A stretch of 64,000 nucleotides of DNA from Paenirhizobium selenitireducens ATCC BAA-1503 (GTDB lineage: Bacteria; Pseudomonadota; Alphaproteobacteria; Rhizobiales; Rhizobiaceae), in contig NZ_JAEG01000011.1 of the NCBI RefSeq assembly GCF_000518785.1, positions 1-64,000 of the forward strand, in the 5' to 3' direction. The notes beneath the pieces are model-generated. The model did not search any database and was not told the DNA's origin. It was given only the letters and a program-made list of their open reading frames with translations. Shown here piece after piece: positions 33,889 through 42,559 of the stretch; position 1 is the first letter of the stretch, and each line of letters starts with the position of its first letter. The translations under genes were made by a program, and so were the position numbers.

Positions 33889-34893
33889 ATGTCAGCCAAG
33901 CCCGCCAATCCCTACTATACCGGCCCCGTCTCCGACCATTTCGACGGCAAGCGCTTTTTCAACCCGGAGGGCGTCGAGCCCGGCGGCATGCGCGACCTTC
34001 TCAAATGGCAGACCAACGGCAAGCGCGCCCGCTGGCCGAAACGCGTGGCGCATGGCCCCGCTTCGACGCCGCTGCGCGAGCGGGTCGACGGCGCCGACCT
34101 GCGCGTCACGATGATCGGCCACGCCACGCTGTTGATCCAGGTGGCCGGCCTCAACATCCTGACCGATCCGGTCTGGTCGAAGCGCGCCAGCCCCTTCTCC
34201 TTCGCCGGCCCGAAGCGGGTGGCAAAGCCGGGTATCGCCTTCGAGGACCTGCCGCCGATCGACATCGTGCTGGTCACCCACAATCACTACGACCATCTCG
34301 ACCTGCCGACACTCGCCCGGCTCGTCGAGGAGCACGGGCCTCATATCGTCACCCCGCTCGGCAATGACACGATCATCCACCGCGCCCTGCCCGAGGCAAA
34401 AATCTCCGACATGGACTGGGGCGACCACCTGCAATACTGGGACAGCCTGTCGATCCATGCCGAGCCCTGCCACCACTGGTCGGCGCGGGGGATGAGGGAC
34501 CGGCGCATGGCGCTCTGGGCCGCCTTCGTGCTGTCCACCCCGGCAGGCAAGATCTACCACATCGGCGACACCGGCTTTCACGACGGCATCAACTACCGCG
34601 CCGCCGCCGACCGGCACGGCGCCTTCCGCCTCGCCAACCTGCCGATCGGCGCCTACGAGCCGCGCTGGTTCATGAAGGGCCAGCACCAGAACCCGGCAGA
34701 AGCCGTCGAAGGCTTTCGCCTCTGCAACACCGCCCACGCCGTCGGCCACCATTTCGGCACCTTCCAGCTGACCGACGAGGCGATCGAGGCCCCGGTCGAG
34801 GACCTGTCACAGGCCCTCTCCGCCGCCGCCATCCCCCCCACCCGCTTCCGCGCTTTGCGCCCCGGCGAGGTTTTTGACGTGCCGGAGATCTGA
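33889..34893 (+). CDS. Metallo-beta-lactamase-fold hydrolase (NAPE-PLD/UlaG-like)
   Basis: 334 residues. The metal site is VLVTHNHYDHLDLP (HxHxDH motif), followed by EPCHHWSARGMRDRRMALWA, IGDTGFHDG and GHHFGTFQLTDEA. The arrangement resembles the YtnP/UlaG/NAPE-PLD-like branch of the MBL fold. Enzymes of this branch act on lactones, phosphodiesters or phospholipids, and the substrate here is unknown. No signal peptide is seen. Its 3' side leads into a repeat-rich gap. Confidence 0.85.
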   Translation: MSAKPANPYYTGPVSDHFDGKRFFNPEGVEPGGMRDLLKWQTNGKRARWPKRVAHGPASTPLRERVDGADLRVTMIGHATLLIQVAGLNILTDPVWSKRASPFSFAGPKRVAKPGIAFEDLPPIDIVLVTHNHYDHLDLPTLARLVEEHGPHIVTPLGNDTIIHRALPEAKISDMDWGDHLQYWDSLSIHAEPCHHWSARGMRDRRMALWAAFVLSTPAGKIYHIGDTGFHDGINYRAAADRHGAFRLANLPIGAYEPRWFMKGQHQNPAEAVEGFRLCNTAHAVGHHFGTFQLTDEAIEAPVEDLSQALSAAAIPPTRFRALRPGEVFDVPEI

Positions 34894-34928
34894 GCGACTG
34901 CACCATTTCCGCCGCGATACGCAACCGC

Positions 34929-35103
34929 TCCTCTCCCCTTGTGGGAGAGGATAGTTCGCCCCAAGAGGCGTAGCCGATTGGCGCGGCGAACTTGGTGAGG
35001 GGGTATTTCGTTGCACCCTACGACACCCCCTCACCAACAAAATCTAACATTTAGCCTTCGGCTAAGCTGTTGATTTTGTAACCTCTCCCACAGGGGGAGA
35101 GGT
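34929..35103. repeat. 175-base compound palindromic element
   Basis: Outer hairpins CCTCTCCCCTTGTGGGAGAG (from 34930) and CCTCTCCCACAGGGGGAGAG (from 35082) enclose TTGGTGAGGGGGT (from 34993) pairing with ACCCCCTCACCAA (to 35038), and a long hairpin ACAAAATC...TTAGCC-TTCG-GGCTAA...GATTTTGT at about 35036-35080. The order is that of a mirrored REP/BIME element. Confidence 0.7.
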
Positions 35104-35604
35104 GGCGCCACCGAAGCCGGCGCCGGCTCTGCGAGGACCCGACTGACCAGAGGAAGAAGGCTGCACCTTGGTCGCGAGACCAGAAACGGGGGACGAACTC
35201 CAGTAATTCTCTAACGAATTCAATATCACCACCGCGCGCATTTCCCCACCCCCTCGCCTCGCCCTAAACTGACCCCGTTCCGTCGCGGATACACCACAAG
35301 GCGTTGTGGCGAGGCGGAGCCGGCGCCGGGGGAAGAGGAAGGACGCGAGAGCCTTTCCCCGGGGTCCGCGGAAAATGGTCTCCCCCTGGCGACGTGGGGG
35401 CAAGGTTTTTGGGCTTTGGACGGCCCAAGACCTTGCCGGCCCTGACAGCGCGCCGGGAGCGCCTGTGTGGCGTGGCATGGTGGTAAGACCGGGTTGTCGA
35501 GGGTGTGCGGGCGTCCGCCGGTCAAAAGCCGGGCCCGCCTTAAAATTTCCCCGGCAAGGGCCGGCGCCGCAGAGAGGCCGAAGTCGCGGGGCAAAAACCG
35601 CCGA

Positions 35605-35666
35605 ACGGGGCGCCTCCGGGTGTCATTTGAATATTTTACCTTACGCGGCAGCCAGAGGCGCCCCGT
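35605..35666. repeat. 12-base inverted repeat with AT-rich centre
   Basis: ACGGGGCGCCTC at 35605-35616 and its exact reverse complement at 35655-35666 enclose 38 bases that include ATTTGAATATTTTACC. It is not part of the paired hairpin family, which does not have AT-rich centres. Confidence 0.5.
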
Positions 35667-35764
35667 CCGTCCCGGCCTGCCGGGACACATCGAGACTGCA
35701 GCGGAACCGGAGGGCGATAGCCCGGCCGGCGTATTCGGTCGGGCAAAGGGCCTGCCCCACGCCG

Positions 35765-35926
35765 ATCTCCCCCCTTGTGGGGGAGATGTCCGGCAGGACA
35801 GAGGGGGGCGAGCTCGCGCTGACATTGAAAAATGAAGGGCCCCAAACTCGGCCAAAACCCTCCCGTCGCGTTCGTAGACACCCCCTCTGTCGGCGACGCC
35901 GACATCTCCCCCTCAAGGGGGGAGAT
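35765..35926. repeat. Inverted pair of the TCTCCCCCTCAAGGGGGGAGA hairpin family
   Basis: Copy 35765-35808 runs ATCTCCCCCCTTGTGGGGGA then GATGTCCGGCAGGACAGAG. Copy 35881-35926 runs the other way, CCCCCTCTGTCGGCGACGCC then CATCTCCCCCTCAAGGGGGG. Each contains two short hairpins. The same modules occur at 38456, 38654, 44190 and 44358. Confidence 0.75.
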
Positions 35927-36022
35927 TGCATGCCGGCCTCGCGGCCTCACCCGCATGCCTTCACACTGGTAATTTCCGCCGGTTTCCGCCATATAAGCCC
36001 GAAGATGTCGAGGAATGGTCAA

Positions 36023-36934
36023 ATGGCAGACATGGTCGAATTCGCGAAGATGAACGGGCTTGGCAACAAGATTCTCGTTGTCGACATGCGCGGCCGCAAG
36101 GACAAGGTGACGCCGGAAGCCGCCATCGCGCTCGCCGCCGATCCGATGACCGCCTTCGACCAGATCATGGCGATCCATGACCCGCGGGCCGAAGGCACCG
36201 ATGCCTGGATCGACATCATCAATTGCGACGGCACGCTCGCCCAGGCCTGCGGCAACGGCACGCGCTGCGTCGTGCAGGCGCTGTCGGCCGAAACCGGCCG
36301 CAAGACCTTCACCTTCCAGACGCTCGCCGGCATCCTCAATGCCATCGAACACGAGGACGGCCTGATCTCGGTCGACATGGGCAAGCCGGTCTTCGAATGG
36401 AACCGCATTCCGCTGGCGGAGGAATTCCACGACACCAGCCGCATCGAGCTGCAGATCGGCCCGATCGACGCGCCGATCCTGCATTCGCCCTCGGTCGCCT
36501 CGATGGGCAATCCGCACGCCATCTTCTGGGTCGACCGCGATCCGATGGACTACGAACTGGAACGCTTCGGCCCGCTCCTGGAGAACCATCCGATGTTCCC
36601 GGAAAGGGCCAATATCACGCTGGCCCAGGTGACCGGCAAGGACCGCCTGCGCACCCGCACCTGGGAGCGCGGCGCCGGGTTGACGCTTGCCTGCGGCTCG
36701 GCCGCCTGCGCTACCGGCGTCTCGGCGGCCCGCACCGGACGCACCGGCCGCAAGGTGACGATCGACGTCGCCTCGAGCCCCAGCCGCCAGCCGCTGATCA
36801 TCGAATGGCGCGAGCACAATGACCGCGTCGTCATGACCGGTCCCGCCGAGTGGGAATGGTCCGGCCGGCTCGACCCGGCCACCGGCGCCTTCGCGCGCGA
36901 TCCGGCAAGCGAGACCGGAGCCCAGGCTTCGTGA
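36023..36934 (+). CDS. dapF: Diaminopimelate epimerase
   Basis: 303 residues from ATG 36023, seven to nine bases after a GAGGA site. An ATG at 36005 is also in frame. The open frame goes on upstream through repeat DNA, which I do not count. The two catalytic Cys regions are [20 protein letters not shown] and [33 protein letters not shown] is the N-terminal DapF signature; most DapF have GLGND, so the Lys in GNK is a small variation typical of rhizobia. It makes meso-diaminopimelate for lysine and peptidoglycan. Its stop overlaps the next start. Confidence 0.95.
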   Translation: MADMVEFAKMNGLGNKILVVDMRGRKDKVTPEAAIALAADPMTAFDQIMAIHDPRAEGTDAWIDIINCDGTLAQACGNGTRCVVQALSAETGRKTFTFQTLAGILNAIEHEDGLISVDMGKPVFEWNRIPLAEEFHDTSRIELQIGPIDAPILHSPSVASMGNPHAIFWVDRDPMDYELERFGPLLENHPMFPERANITLAQVTGKDRLRTRTWERGAGLTLACGSAACATGVSAARTGRTGRKVTIDVASSPSRQPLIIEWREHNDRVVMTGPAEWEWSGRLDPATGAFARDPASETGAQAS

Positions 36935-38205
36935 GCGGCATCGACGTCATCACCTTCGGCTGCCGGCTCAACACCTACGAGTCCGAAGTGATGAAGGCCG
37001 AGGCGGCCAAGGCCGGCCTCGACGACGCCATTCTCGTCAACACCTGTGCCGTGACCGGCGAGGCCGTGCGCCAGGCCCGCCAGGCGATCCGCCGCGCAAG
37101 GCGCGAGAATCCCAAGACCCGCATCATCGTCACCGGCTGCGCCGCCCAGACCGACGCGGCGGGCTTTGCCGCCATGCCGGAGGTCGATGCCGTGCTCGGC
37201 AACGAGGAAAAGCTGAAGGCCGAGAATTATCGGGCCCTTCCCGATTTCGGCGTCGCGGCGGACGAAAAGCTGCGCGTCAACGACATCATGAGCGTGACCG
37301 AAACCGCGCCGCAGCTCGTCGGACATATCGACGGCCATGTGCGCGCCTTCCTGCAGGTGCAGAACGGCTGCGACCACCGCTGCACCTTCTGCATCATACC
37401 CTTCGGCCGCGGCAATTCCCGCTCCGTGCCGATGGGTGCGGTCGTCGAGCAGGCCCGCAGACTGGTCGAGAACGGCTATCGCGAGGTGGTGCTGACCGGC
37501 GTCGACGCCACCAGCTACGGCGCCGACCTGCCCGGCCGCCCGACCCTCGGCCTGCTCGCCAAGACGCTGCTGAAGCAGATCCCGGAGATCGCCCGCCTGC
37601 GCCTCTCCTCGATCGACGGCATCGAGGCCGACCGTCATCTGTTCGACCTGATCGCCGACGAGCCGCGTTTCATGCCGCATCTGCATCTCTCGCTGCAGCA
37701 TGGCGACGACATGATCCTGAAGCGTATGAAGCGCCGCCATTCGCGCGCCGACGCGCTGGCCTTCGCCGAACAGGTCCGGCGCCTGAGACCGCAGATCAGT
37801 TTCGGCGCCGACATGATCGCCGGCTTCCCGACCGAGACCGAGGCCATGGCGGAGAACTCCGCAAGTCTCGCGGACGCGATCGGCATCGCCCAGCTGCATG
37901 TTTTCCCCTACAGCCCGCGCCCCGGCACGCCGGCTGCCCGCATGCCGCAACTCGACCGCCGCCTCGTCAAGGAGCGCGCCGCACGCCTGCGCGAAACCGC
38001 GGAGCGGCTGCAGGCGCGCCATCTGGCTTCCATGGTCGGCACGCGCCAGACCATCCTTGTCGAAATGACCGGGATGGCCCATACGGAAAACTTCACCCTC
38101 GTCGCGGCACCGGACCTTATCCCCCGCAGCCTCGTTACGGTGACGATCACCGGCCACAACGGCCGGCATCTCGACATGCAACCGGCGACCGCCTCGGCCG
38201 CCTGA
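36931..38205 (+). CDS. mtaB: tRNA t(6)A37 methylthiotransferase
   Basis: From GTG 36931, which overlaps the dapF stop as GTGA, the protein has 424 residues. The N-terminal MTTase cluster Cys are in [23 protein letters not shown] and VTGCAAQT. The radical-SAM motif is [20 protein letters not shown] (CxxxCxxC). The [23 protein letters not shown] and a C-terminal TRAM-like domain follow. MtaB adds a methylthio group to t6A37 of tRNAs reading ANN codons. It is translationally coupled to dapF and 19 bases before ftsY. Confidence 0.94.
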   Translation: MSGIDVITFGCRLNTYESEVMKAEAAKAGLDDAILVNTCAVTGEAVRQARQAIRRARRENPKTRIIVTGCAAQTDAAGFAAMPEVDAVLGNEEKLKAENYRALPDFGVAADEKLRVNDIMSVTETAPQLVGHIDGHVRAFLQVQNGCDHRCTFCIIPFGRGNSRSVPMGAVVEQARRLVENGYREVVLTGVDATSYGADLPGRPTLGLLAKTLLKQIPEIARLRLSSIDGIEADRHLFDLIADEPRFMPHLHLSLQHGDDMILKRMKRRHSRADALAFAEQVRRLRPQISFGADMIAGFPTETEAMAENSASLADAIGIAQLHVFPYSPRPGTPAARMPQLDRRLVKERAARLRETAERLQARHLASMVGTRQTILVEMTGMAHTENFTLVAAPDLIPRSLVTVTITGHNGRHLDMQPATASAA

Positions 38206-38224
38206 CAGAACGGACAACAGCTTC

Positions 38225-39784
38225 ATGGCGCTCGGCTTCATCAAGAAAGTCTTCACCTTCGGCAAGGACAAGCCGGCGGCCGACAAGCCTGCCGAGAGCG
38301 AGGCCTTCGCCAACCTGGTGGACGACGCCGAAAAGGTCGATGCCGGTGAAACGATCGAGGCGCTGCCTGAGGCAGCCGACCCGGTCGCGCCGGAGGTAAT
38401 CGGCACGGCCGGCGGCCCTGCGGCGGATGAAGCCGGGGCCGAGCCTGAGGCTTCACCCCCCTCTGGTCCTTCGGACCATCTCCCCCTCAAGGGGGGAGAT
38501 CGGACCGACACCGCCGGCATTTCGAGCGGTTCGGACAAGGAGCCAGCCAGAACGGAAGATGCCCAACCTGCCAGCACCACCGTTGCGGAGTCATCAGGCC
38601 GGCCTGCCCCAGATCCTGTGATCGAAAGGGTTGCAGGCGCCGACCGCGCACCGATCTCCCCCCTTGAGGGGGAGATGTCCGGCAGGACAGAGGGGGGTAC
38701 CACCCATTCTGAGACCGAGGATGACCAGTCCGGCGACCCGGTCGCGGCCCGCACCGCCGAGAACCCGATCGAAGCCCCGGTGCAACCCGTCGACATCGCC
38801 CTGCCCAAGGGCTTCGCCACAACGGCATCCCGGCCCGAGCCGGAGCCCGAGACCCCGGCCGTCAAGCTTTCCTGGTTCCAGCGCCTGCGCCAGGGCCTGG
38901 CCCGCACCTCATCGCAGCTCACCGGCCAGATCGCCGCGCTCTTCACCAAGCGCAAGCTGGACGAGGACACGCTGGAAGAGCTCGAAGACCTGCTGATCCA
39001 GGCCGATCTCGGCGTCGAGACGGCGATGCGCGTCACCGGCACGCTCTCGTCGGAGCGCTACGGCAAGGACGTGACCGGCGAGGACGTCTCGCGCATCATG
39101 GCGGCCGAGATCACCAAGGTGCTGAAGCCGGTGGCAAAGCCGCTGGCGCTCGACCTCTCCCACAAGCCGCACGTCATCCTCGTCGTCGGCGTCAACGGCA
39201 CTGGCAAGACCACCACGATCGGCAAGCTCGCCGCCAAGCTCTCCGGCTCCGGTCTGAAAGTTATGTTGGCCGCCGGCGATACCTTCCGCGCCGCCGCGAT
39301 CGAGCAGCTGAAGATCTGGGCCGACCGCACCGGCTCGACCTTCCTCGGCACCAAGCTCGGCGCCGACGCCGCCGGCCTCGCCTATGACGCCTTCGAGAAG
39401 GCCCGGGCCGACAAGGCAGACGTGCTGATCATCGACACCGCCGGGCGGCTGCAGAACAAGACGGAGCTGATGGCGGAGCTGGAAAAGATCGTCCGCGTGC
39501 TCGGCAAGCTCGATCCGGATGCGCCGCATACCGTGCTGCAGACGCTCGACGCGACCACCGGCCAGAACGCCATGAACCAGGTCGAGATCTTCCGCAACAT
39601 TGCCGGCGTCAACGGCCTGATCATGACCAAGCTCGACGGCACGGCGCGCGGCGGCATCCTCGTCGCCATCGCCGCCAAGCACAAACTGCCGGTCTATTTC
39701 ATCGGCGTGGGCGAAGGCATCGACGACCTTGAGCCCTTCGAGGCCGAGGATTTCGCCAATGCCATCGCCGGCCTTCCCCACTGA
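38225..39784 (+). CDS. ftsY: SRP receptor FtsY with repeat-derived insertions in the linker
   Basis: 519 residues. Residues 1-75 and 160-215 are the acidic, variable N-terminal A domain that holds FtsY at the membrane. The NG GTPase domain follows: N helix WFQRLRQGLARTSSQLTGQI, P-loop VGVNGTGKTTTIGKLA (about 320-335), ATFRAAAIEQL-like GDTFRAAAIEQLKIWAD, DTAGRLQNKTELM, TKLDGTARGGILVAIAAK and GVGEGIDDLEPFEAEDFANA. Residues 78-92 ([15 protein letters not shown]) and 144-158 ([15 protein letters not shown]) are the translated copies of palindromic repeats at 38456 and 38654. It docks ribosome-SRP complexes with Ffh. Confidence 0.95.
   Translation: MALGFIKKVFTFGKDKPAADKPAESEAFANLVDDAEKVDAGETIEALPEAADPVAPEVIGTAGGPAADEAGAEPEASPPSGPSDHLPLKGGDRTDTAGISSGSDKEPARTEDAQPASTTVAESSGRPAPDPVIERVAGADRAPISPLEGEMSGRTEGGTTHSETEDDQSGDPVAARTAENPIEAPVQPVDIALPKGFATTASRPEPEPETPAVKLSWFQRLRQGLARTSSQLTGQIAALFTKRKLDEDTLEELEDLLIQADLGVETAMRVTGTLSSERYGKDVTGEDVSRIMAAEITKVLKPVAKPLALDLSHKPHVILVVGVNGTGKTTTIGKLAAKLSGSGLKVMLAAGDTFRAAAIEQLKIWADRTGSTFLGTKLGADAAGLAYDAFEKARADKADVLIIDTAGRLQNKTELMAELEKIVRVLGKLDPDAPHTVLQTLDATTGQNAMNQVEIFRNIAGVNGLIMTKLDGTARGGILVAIAAKHKLPVYFIGVGEGIDDLEPFEAEDFANAIAGLPH
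38456..38697. repeat. Inverted pair of palindromic repeats inside ftsY
   Basis: Copy 38456-38500 begins CCCCCTCTGGTCCTTCGGAC and ends TCAAGGGGGGAGAT. Copy 38654-38697 is ATCTCCCCCCTTGAGGGGGA then GATGTCCGGCAGGACAGAG, the inverse orientation. Both lengths keep the reading frame of ftsY open. The 153 bases between are Pro/Ser/Thr/Glu-rich linker codons. Confidence 0.85.
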
Positions 39785-39836
39785 GCCGCAGCCTTGAGCG
39801 GCAAGCGCCGCAGCACAACGAATCGAGAGACTTACG

Positions 39837-40499
39837 ATGAGCAATATCGAAAGCGATACCAAGCCGACGACCGAGGAGCGCCACCATCCGCTGCTGAAGA
39901 TGGCGCTGGAGATCGGGCCGCTCATGGTCTTCTTCTTCGGCAACCTGCGCGGCGAGTGGCTGGCCAAGACCTTCCCGGCGCTGACCGCCGTCGGCGGACC
40001 GCTGCTCATCGCCACCGCCCTCTTCATGGTGGCGACGGTTGTCTCGCTGATCGTCTCGAAGATCGTCTTCAAGCACCTGCCGATCATGCCCTTCGTCTCG
40101 GGCATCGTCGTCATGGTATTCGGCTCGCTGTCGATCTGGCTGCAGGACGAGACCTTCATCAAAATGAAGCCGACCATCGTCAACACGCTGTTCGGCGTGG
40201 TGCTGCTCGGCGGCCTGTTCTTCGGTAAGTCCTTGCTCGGCTACGTCTTCAACGCCGCCTTCCAGCTCGATGCCGAGGGCTGGCGCAAGCTGACGCTGCG
40301 CTGGGGCATCTTCTTCCTGTTCCTCGCCGTCCTGAACGAGGTGGTGTGGCGCAATTTCTCCGACGTCGTCTGGGTCAACTTCAAGGTCTGGGGTACCATG
40401 CCGATCACCATCCTGTTCACCCTTGCCCAGATGCCGCTGATCATGCGCCATTCGCTCGAAGCGGAGACGGAAACGAAAAACGGAGGCAAGGGCGAATGA
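39837..40499 (+). CDS. yciB: YciB/IspZ-family inner-membrane septation protein
   Basis: 220 residues with five or six membrane helices, close to E. coli YciB (179) plus a longer N-terminus ([20 protein letters not shown]). Family marks are [40 protein letters not shown] and [20 protein letters not shown]. YciB affects septation and envelope integrity. The name IspZ comes from Shigella. It follows ftsY in many alphaproteobacteria. Its stop overlaps the next start as ATGA. Confidence 0.92.
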   Translation: MSNIESDTKPTTEERHHPLLKMALEIGPLMVFFFGNLRGEWLAKTFPALTAVGGPLLIATALFMVATVVSLIVSKIVFKHLPIMPFVSGIVVMVFGSLSIWLQDETFIKMKPTIVNTLFGVVLLGGLFFGKSLLGYVFNAAFQLDAEGWRKLTLRWGIFFLFLAVLNEVVWRNFSDVVWVNFKVWGTMPITILFTLAQMPLIMRHSLEAETETKNGGKGE

Positions 40500-41089
40500 G
40501 CGACCGTCCCATCACGCTTGCCGCCGACGATCGCGCGACGCGCTTCTGGTTCGCAGCGGCAGCCGCCTTCCTCGTCGTGCAGATCGTCACGCTGGCGCTG
40601 ATGGGCCGCATTCCGATCTGCGAATGCGGTTACGTCAAGCTGTTCGAGCCGGGCGTCAACACGGCCGGCAATTCGCAGCACATTTCCGACTGGTACACGC
40701 CGTCGCACATCATCCACGGCTTCCTGTTCTACTGGTTGGCGGTTGTCGTCCTGCCCCGCGCCTCGTTCGGCGCCCGGCTCACGCTTGCCGTCGTCATCGA
40801 GGCGGCCTGGGAACTGCTGGAGAACTCGCCGATCATCATCGACCGCTACCGCACCGCGACCATGGCGGTCGGCTATACCGGCGACAGCATCCTCAATTCG
40901 GCGATGGACACGGTGGCCATGGTTCTCGGCTTCCTGTTCGCCGCCCGTACCCCGGTCTGGCTGACGGTCACACTTGCCATCGGCTTCGAGGTCGCAACCG
41001 CCATCGTCATCCGCGACAACCTGACGCTCAACGTGCTGATGCTGGTCTGGCCGGTCGAGGCGGTCAAGGCATGGCAGGCGGCGCTGTAA
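40496..41089 (+). CDS. UPF0314/DUF2585 membrane protein
   Basis: 197 residues from ATG 40496, coupled to yciB by a four-base overlap. Four or five membrane helices are seen ([72 protein letters not shown]). Conserved features of the family are [15 protein letters not shown] and [20 protein letters not shown], with several His and Asp facing the helices. [14 protein letters not shown] is typical. No function is established. The coupling with yciB suggests an envelope role. Confidence 0.88.
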   Translation: MSDRPITLAADDRATRFWFAAAAAFLVVQIVTLALMGRIPICECGYVKLFEPGVNTAGNSQHISDWYTPSHIIHGFLFYWLAVVVLPRASFGARLTLAVVIEAAWELLENSPIIIDRYRTATMAVGYTGDSILNSAMDTVAMVLGFLFAARTPVWLTVTLAIGFEVATAIVIRDNLTLNVLMLVWPVEAVKAWQAAL

Positions 41090-41093
41090 AAGC

Positions 41094-41393
41094 TCAGGCC
41101 GCTTCCATCTCCGGAATCTGAGCCAGTTCCGTCTCCAGCACCAGGGCCTCGCGCTTCAGATCATAGTTGGCCTGCAGATTGAGCCAATATTCCGGGCTGG
41201 TCTTGAAGAACTTCGCCAGGCGCAGCGCCGTATCGGCGCTGATGCCGATCTTCTCGGCGACGATCCGCTCAAGCCGTGTCCGCGGCACCCGCAGCTTCTT
41301 GGCCAGCGCATAGGCGGTCATGTCGAGCGGTTCAAGATAAAGCTCGCGCAGGATTTCACCGGGATGGATGGCAGGTGCCTTGCTGATGGTCAT
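41094..41393 (-). CDS. higA: HigA-family antitoxin
   Basis: 99 residues with an XRE domain of the HigA/VapA type: IHPGEILRELYLEPLDMTAY, ALAKKLRVPRTRLERIVAEK and ISADTALRLAKFFKTSPEYW followed by LNLQANYDL. HigA binds HigB and represses the pair's promoter. It lies 30 bases after the toxin gene, in the toxin-first order of higBA loci. It ends five bases from the converging DUF2585 gene. A likely operator is at 41722. Confidence 0.92.
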   Translation of the reverse strand: MTISKAPAIHPGEILRELYLEPLDMTAYALAKKLRVPRTRLERIVAEKIGISADTALRLAKFFKTSPEYWLNLQANYDLKREALVLETELAQIPEMEAA

Positions 41394-41423
41394 CTTCGAT
41401 CTCCCGGCCGATCAATGATCGGC

Positions 41424-41705
41424 TCAATGATAATCCGTGATTTCGACGTCCTGCGGCCCCGCCTCTGTCCAGACAAAACAGATGCGCCACTGGCTGTTGA
41501 TCCGTATCGAATGCTGCCCCTGCCGATCGCCCGACAGCTTCTCGAGGCGGTTGCCGGGAGGCGAGCGAAGGTCGTTCAGGTCCTTGGCTGCGTCGAGTAG
41601 CACGAGAAGCTGCTGAGCCCGCCGAACGAGATCCGCAGGAAAGCCCTTCCGCACGGATCCGTCGTCAATCGAACGGGTCAATTTGTCCCTGAACGAACGG
41701 ATCAT
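41424..41705 (-). CDS. higB: HigB-family toxin (RelE superfamily)
   Basis: 93 residues from ATG 41705 (an ATG at 41744 is in frame but precedes the operator). The RelE/HigB pattern is IRSFRDKLTRS near the start, LVRRAQQLLVLLDAAKDLND, LRSPPGNRLEKLSGDRQGQH and SIRINSQWRICFVWTEAG. HigB toxins cut mRNA on the ribosome. The gene starts the higBA pair and is downstream of the palindrome at 41722. Confidence 0.92.
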   Translation of the reverse strand: MIRSFRDKLTRSIDDGSVRKGFPADLVRRAQQLLVLLDAAKDLNDLRSPPGNRLEKLSGDRQGQHSIRINSQWRICFVWTEAGPQDVEITDYH

Positions 41706-41721
41706 CGACCCGACCTCCGAT

Positions 41722-41736
41722 TTCGTATCATACGAA
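41722..41736. promoter_or_regulatory. Palindromic operator of higBA
   Basis: TTCGTAT-C-ATACGAA is a 7-base perfect inverted repeat with one centre base, starting 17 bases upstream of the higB ATG. A related half site GATACC follows at 41737. HigA antitoxins bind palindromes at this place to autoregulate the pair. Confidence 0.65.
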
Positions 41737-41789
41737 GATACCAATCAAAGTCAATTCGGACGTATCTGCAAATGATACTGCGCCGGGGC

Positions 41790-42389
41790 TCACGATCCCG
41801 CGAGTGCCTTTTCGATCGCCGGATAAAGACCGGTCTCCAGCGATTGCGGATCGAAGGGGCCGACCTTCTTGTAGAGAATCGTGCCGTCGGCGGCGACGAG
41901 ATAGCTTTCCGGGATACCGTAGACGCCCCAGTCGATAGCCGCCTTGCCGTTCGGATCGACGCCGATGGCCTTGTAGGGATTGCCGAGCTCGCCGAGGAAA
42001 CGCAGCGCGTTGTCCTGCCTGTCCTTGTAGTTGATGCCGACGACAATAAGCCGCGGATCCTTGGACAGCTCTTTCAGGAGCGGGTGTTCCTGCCGGCACG
42101 GCACGCACCAGGAGGCGAAGACATTGACGAGCGTCAGCTTGCCGGCGATCGCCTCGGAGGTGAGCGCCTGCGTGTTCGAGCCGTCAAGTGCCGGCATGGC
42201 AAGCACAGGGGCCCGGGTGCCGATCAGCGCCGAAGGCAGGGCGGAAACGTCCTTGCCGTTGACCTCCTGCTCGTAGAGCATCTTGCCGGCGGTTGCGGCA
42301 AACACCGCGAAGATCGCCAGGGGTATGATCGCCAGCAGGTAGCGGCCGATGCCGCGGCGGGGGCCGTCCTTCGTTTCGATCTCGCTCAT
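41790..42389 (-). CDS. ccmG: Cytochrome c maturation thioredoxin CcmG/DsbE
   Basis: From ATG 42389 the protein has 199 residues. One N-terminal membrane anchor (RYLLAIIPLAIFAVFAATAG) holds a periplasmic thioredoxin domain. The active site is VNVFASWCVPCRQEHPLLKE (CVPC), with the cis-Pro in YGIPESYLVAADG. It reduces apocytochrome c or CcmH during heme attachment. Its start overlaps the ccmD stop as ATGA, so it closes the ccmBCDG run. The gap before higB is short (84 bases). Confidence 0.94.
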   Translation of the reverse strand: MSEIETKDGPRRGIGRYLLAIIPLAIFAVFAATAGKMLYEQEVNGKDVSALPSALIGTRAPVLAMPALDGSNTQALTSEAIAGKLTLVNVFASWCVPCRQEHPLLKELSKDPRLIVVGINYKDRQDNALRFLGELGNPYKAIGVDPNGKAAIDWGVYGIPESYLVAADGTILYKKVGPFDPQSLETGLYPAIEKALAGS

Positions 42390-42559
42390 TCGGAAGCCCC
42401 GGATGCGGGCGCTGCCGAGCGTCGGCGGACGCCGGAGGCTTCCAGCGCCTTCAGTTCCGCCTGGCGGGCGCGGCCGTCGAGCCAGGTCCAGCCGATCAGG
42501 GCAAGCACGATCACGGCGCTGATGCCATAAGAAAGGTAGATATAGAAAGCGTGGCTCAC
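42386..42559 (-). CDS. ccmD: Heme exporter protein CcmD
   Basis: 57 residues from GTG 42559, which overlaps the ccmC stop as GTGA. The sequence is VSHAFYIYLSYGISAVIVLA, then LIGWTWLDGRARQAELKALE and an Arg/Ala tail, the usual CcmD pattern of one membrane helix with a polar C-terminus. CcmD stabilises the CcmABC complex that releases heme-loaded CcmE. The small size and the overlaps with both neighbours make the call secure. Confidence 0.92.
   Translation of the reverse strand: MSHAFYIYLSYGISAVIVLALIGWTWLDGRARQAELKALEASGVRRRSAAPASGASE

Larger units (their letters stand above)
34894..36022. other. 1.1 kb gap without a gene between the MBL and dapF genes
   Basis: No coding frame is convincing, although an open frame leads into dapF from 35306. 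The segment holds the palindromic elements at 34929-35103, 35605-35666, 35765-35808 and 35881-35926. Between 35110 and 35600 only GC-rich sequence with no gene signature is seen. Confidence 0.65.

Noticed and set aside
35306-36022. N-terminal extension of dapF by 239 residues
   Set aside because: It runs through palindromic repeats, and a good ribosome site and family start lie at 36023.
36550-39042. An 830-residue minus-strand frame opposite dapF, mtaB and ftsY
   Set aside because: All three plus-strand genes have clear catalytic motifs; the antisense frame has none.
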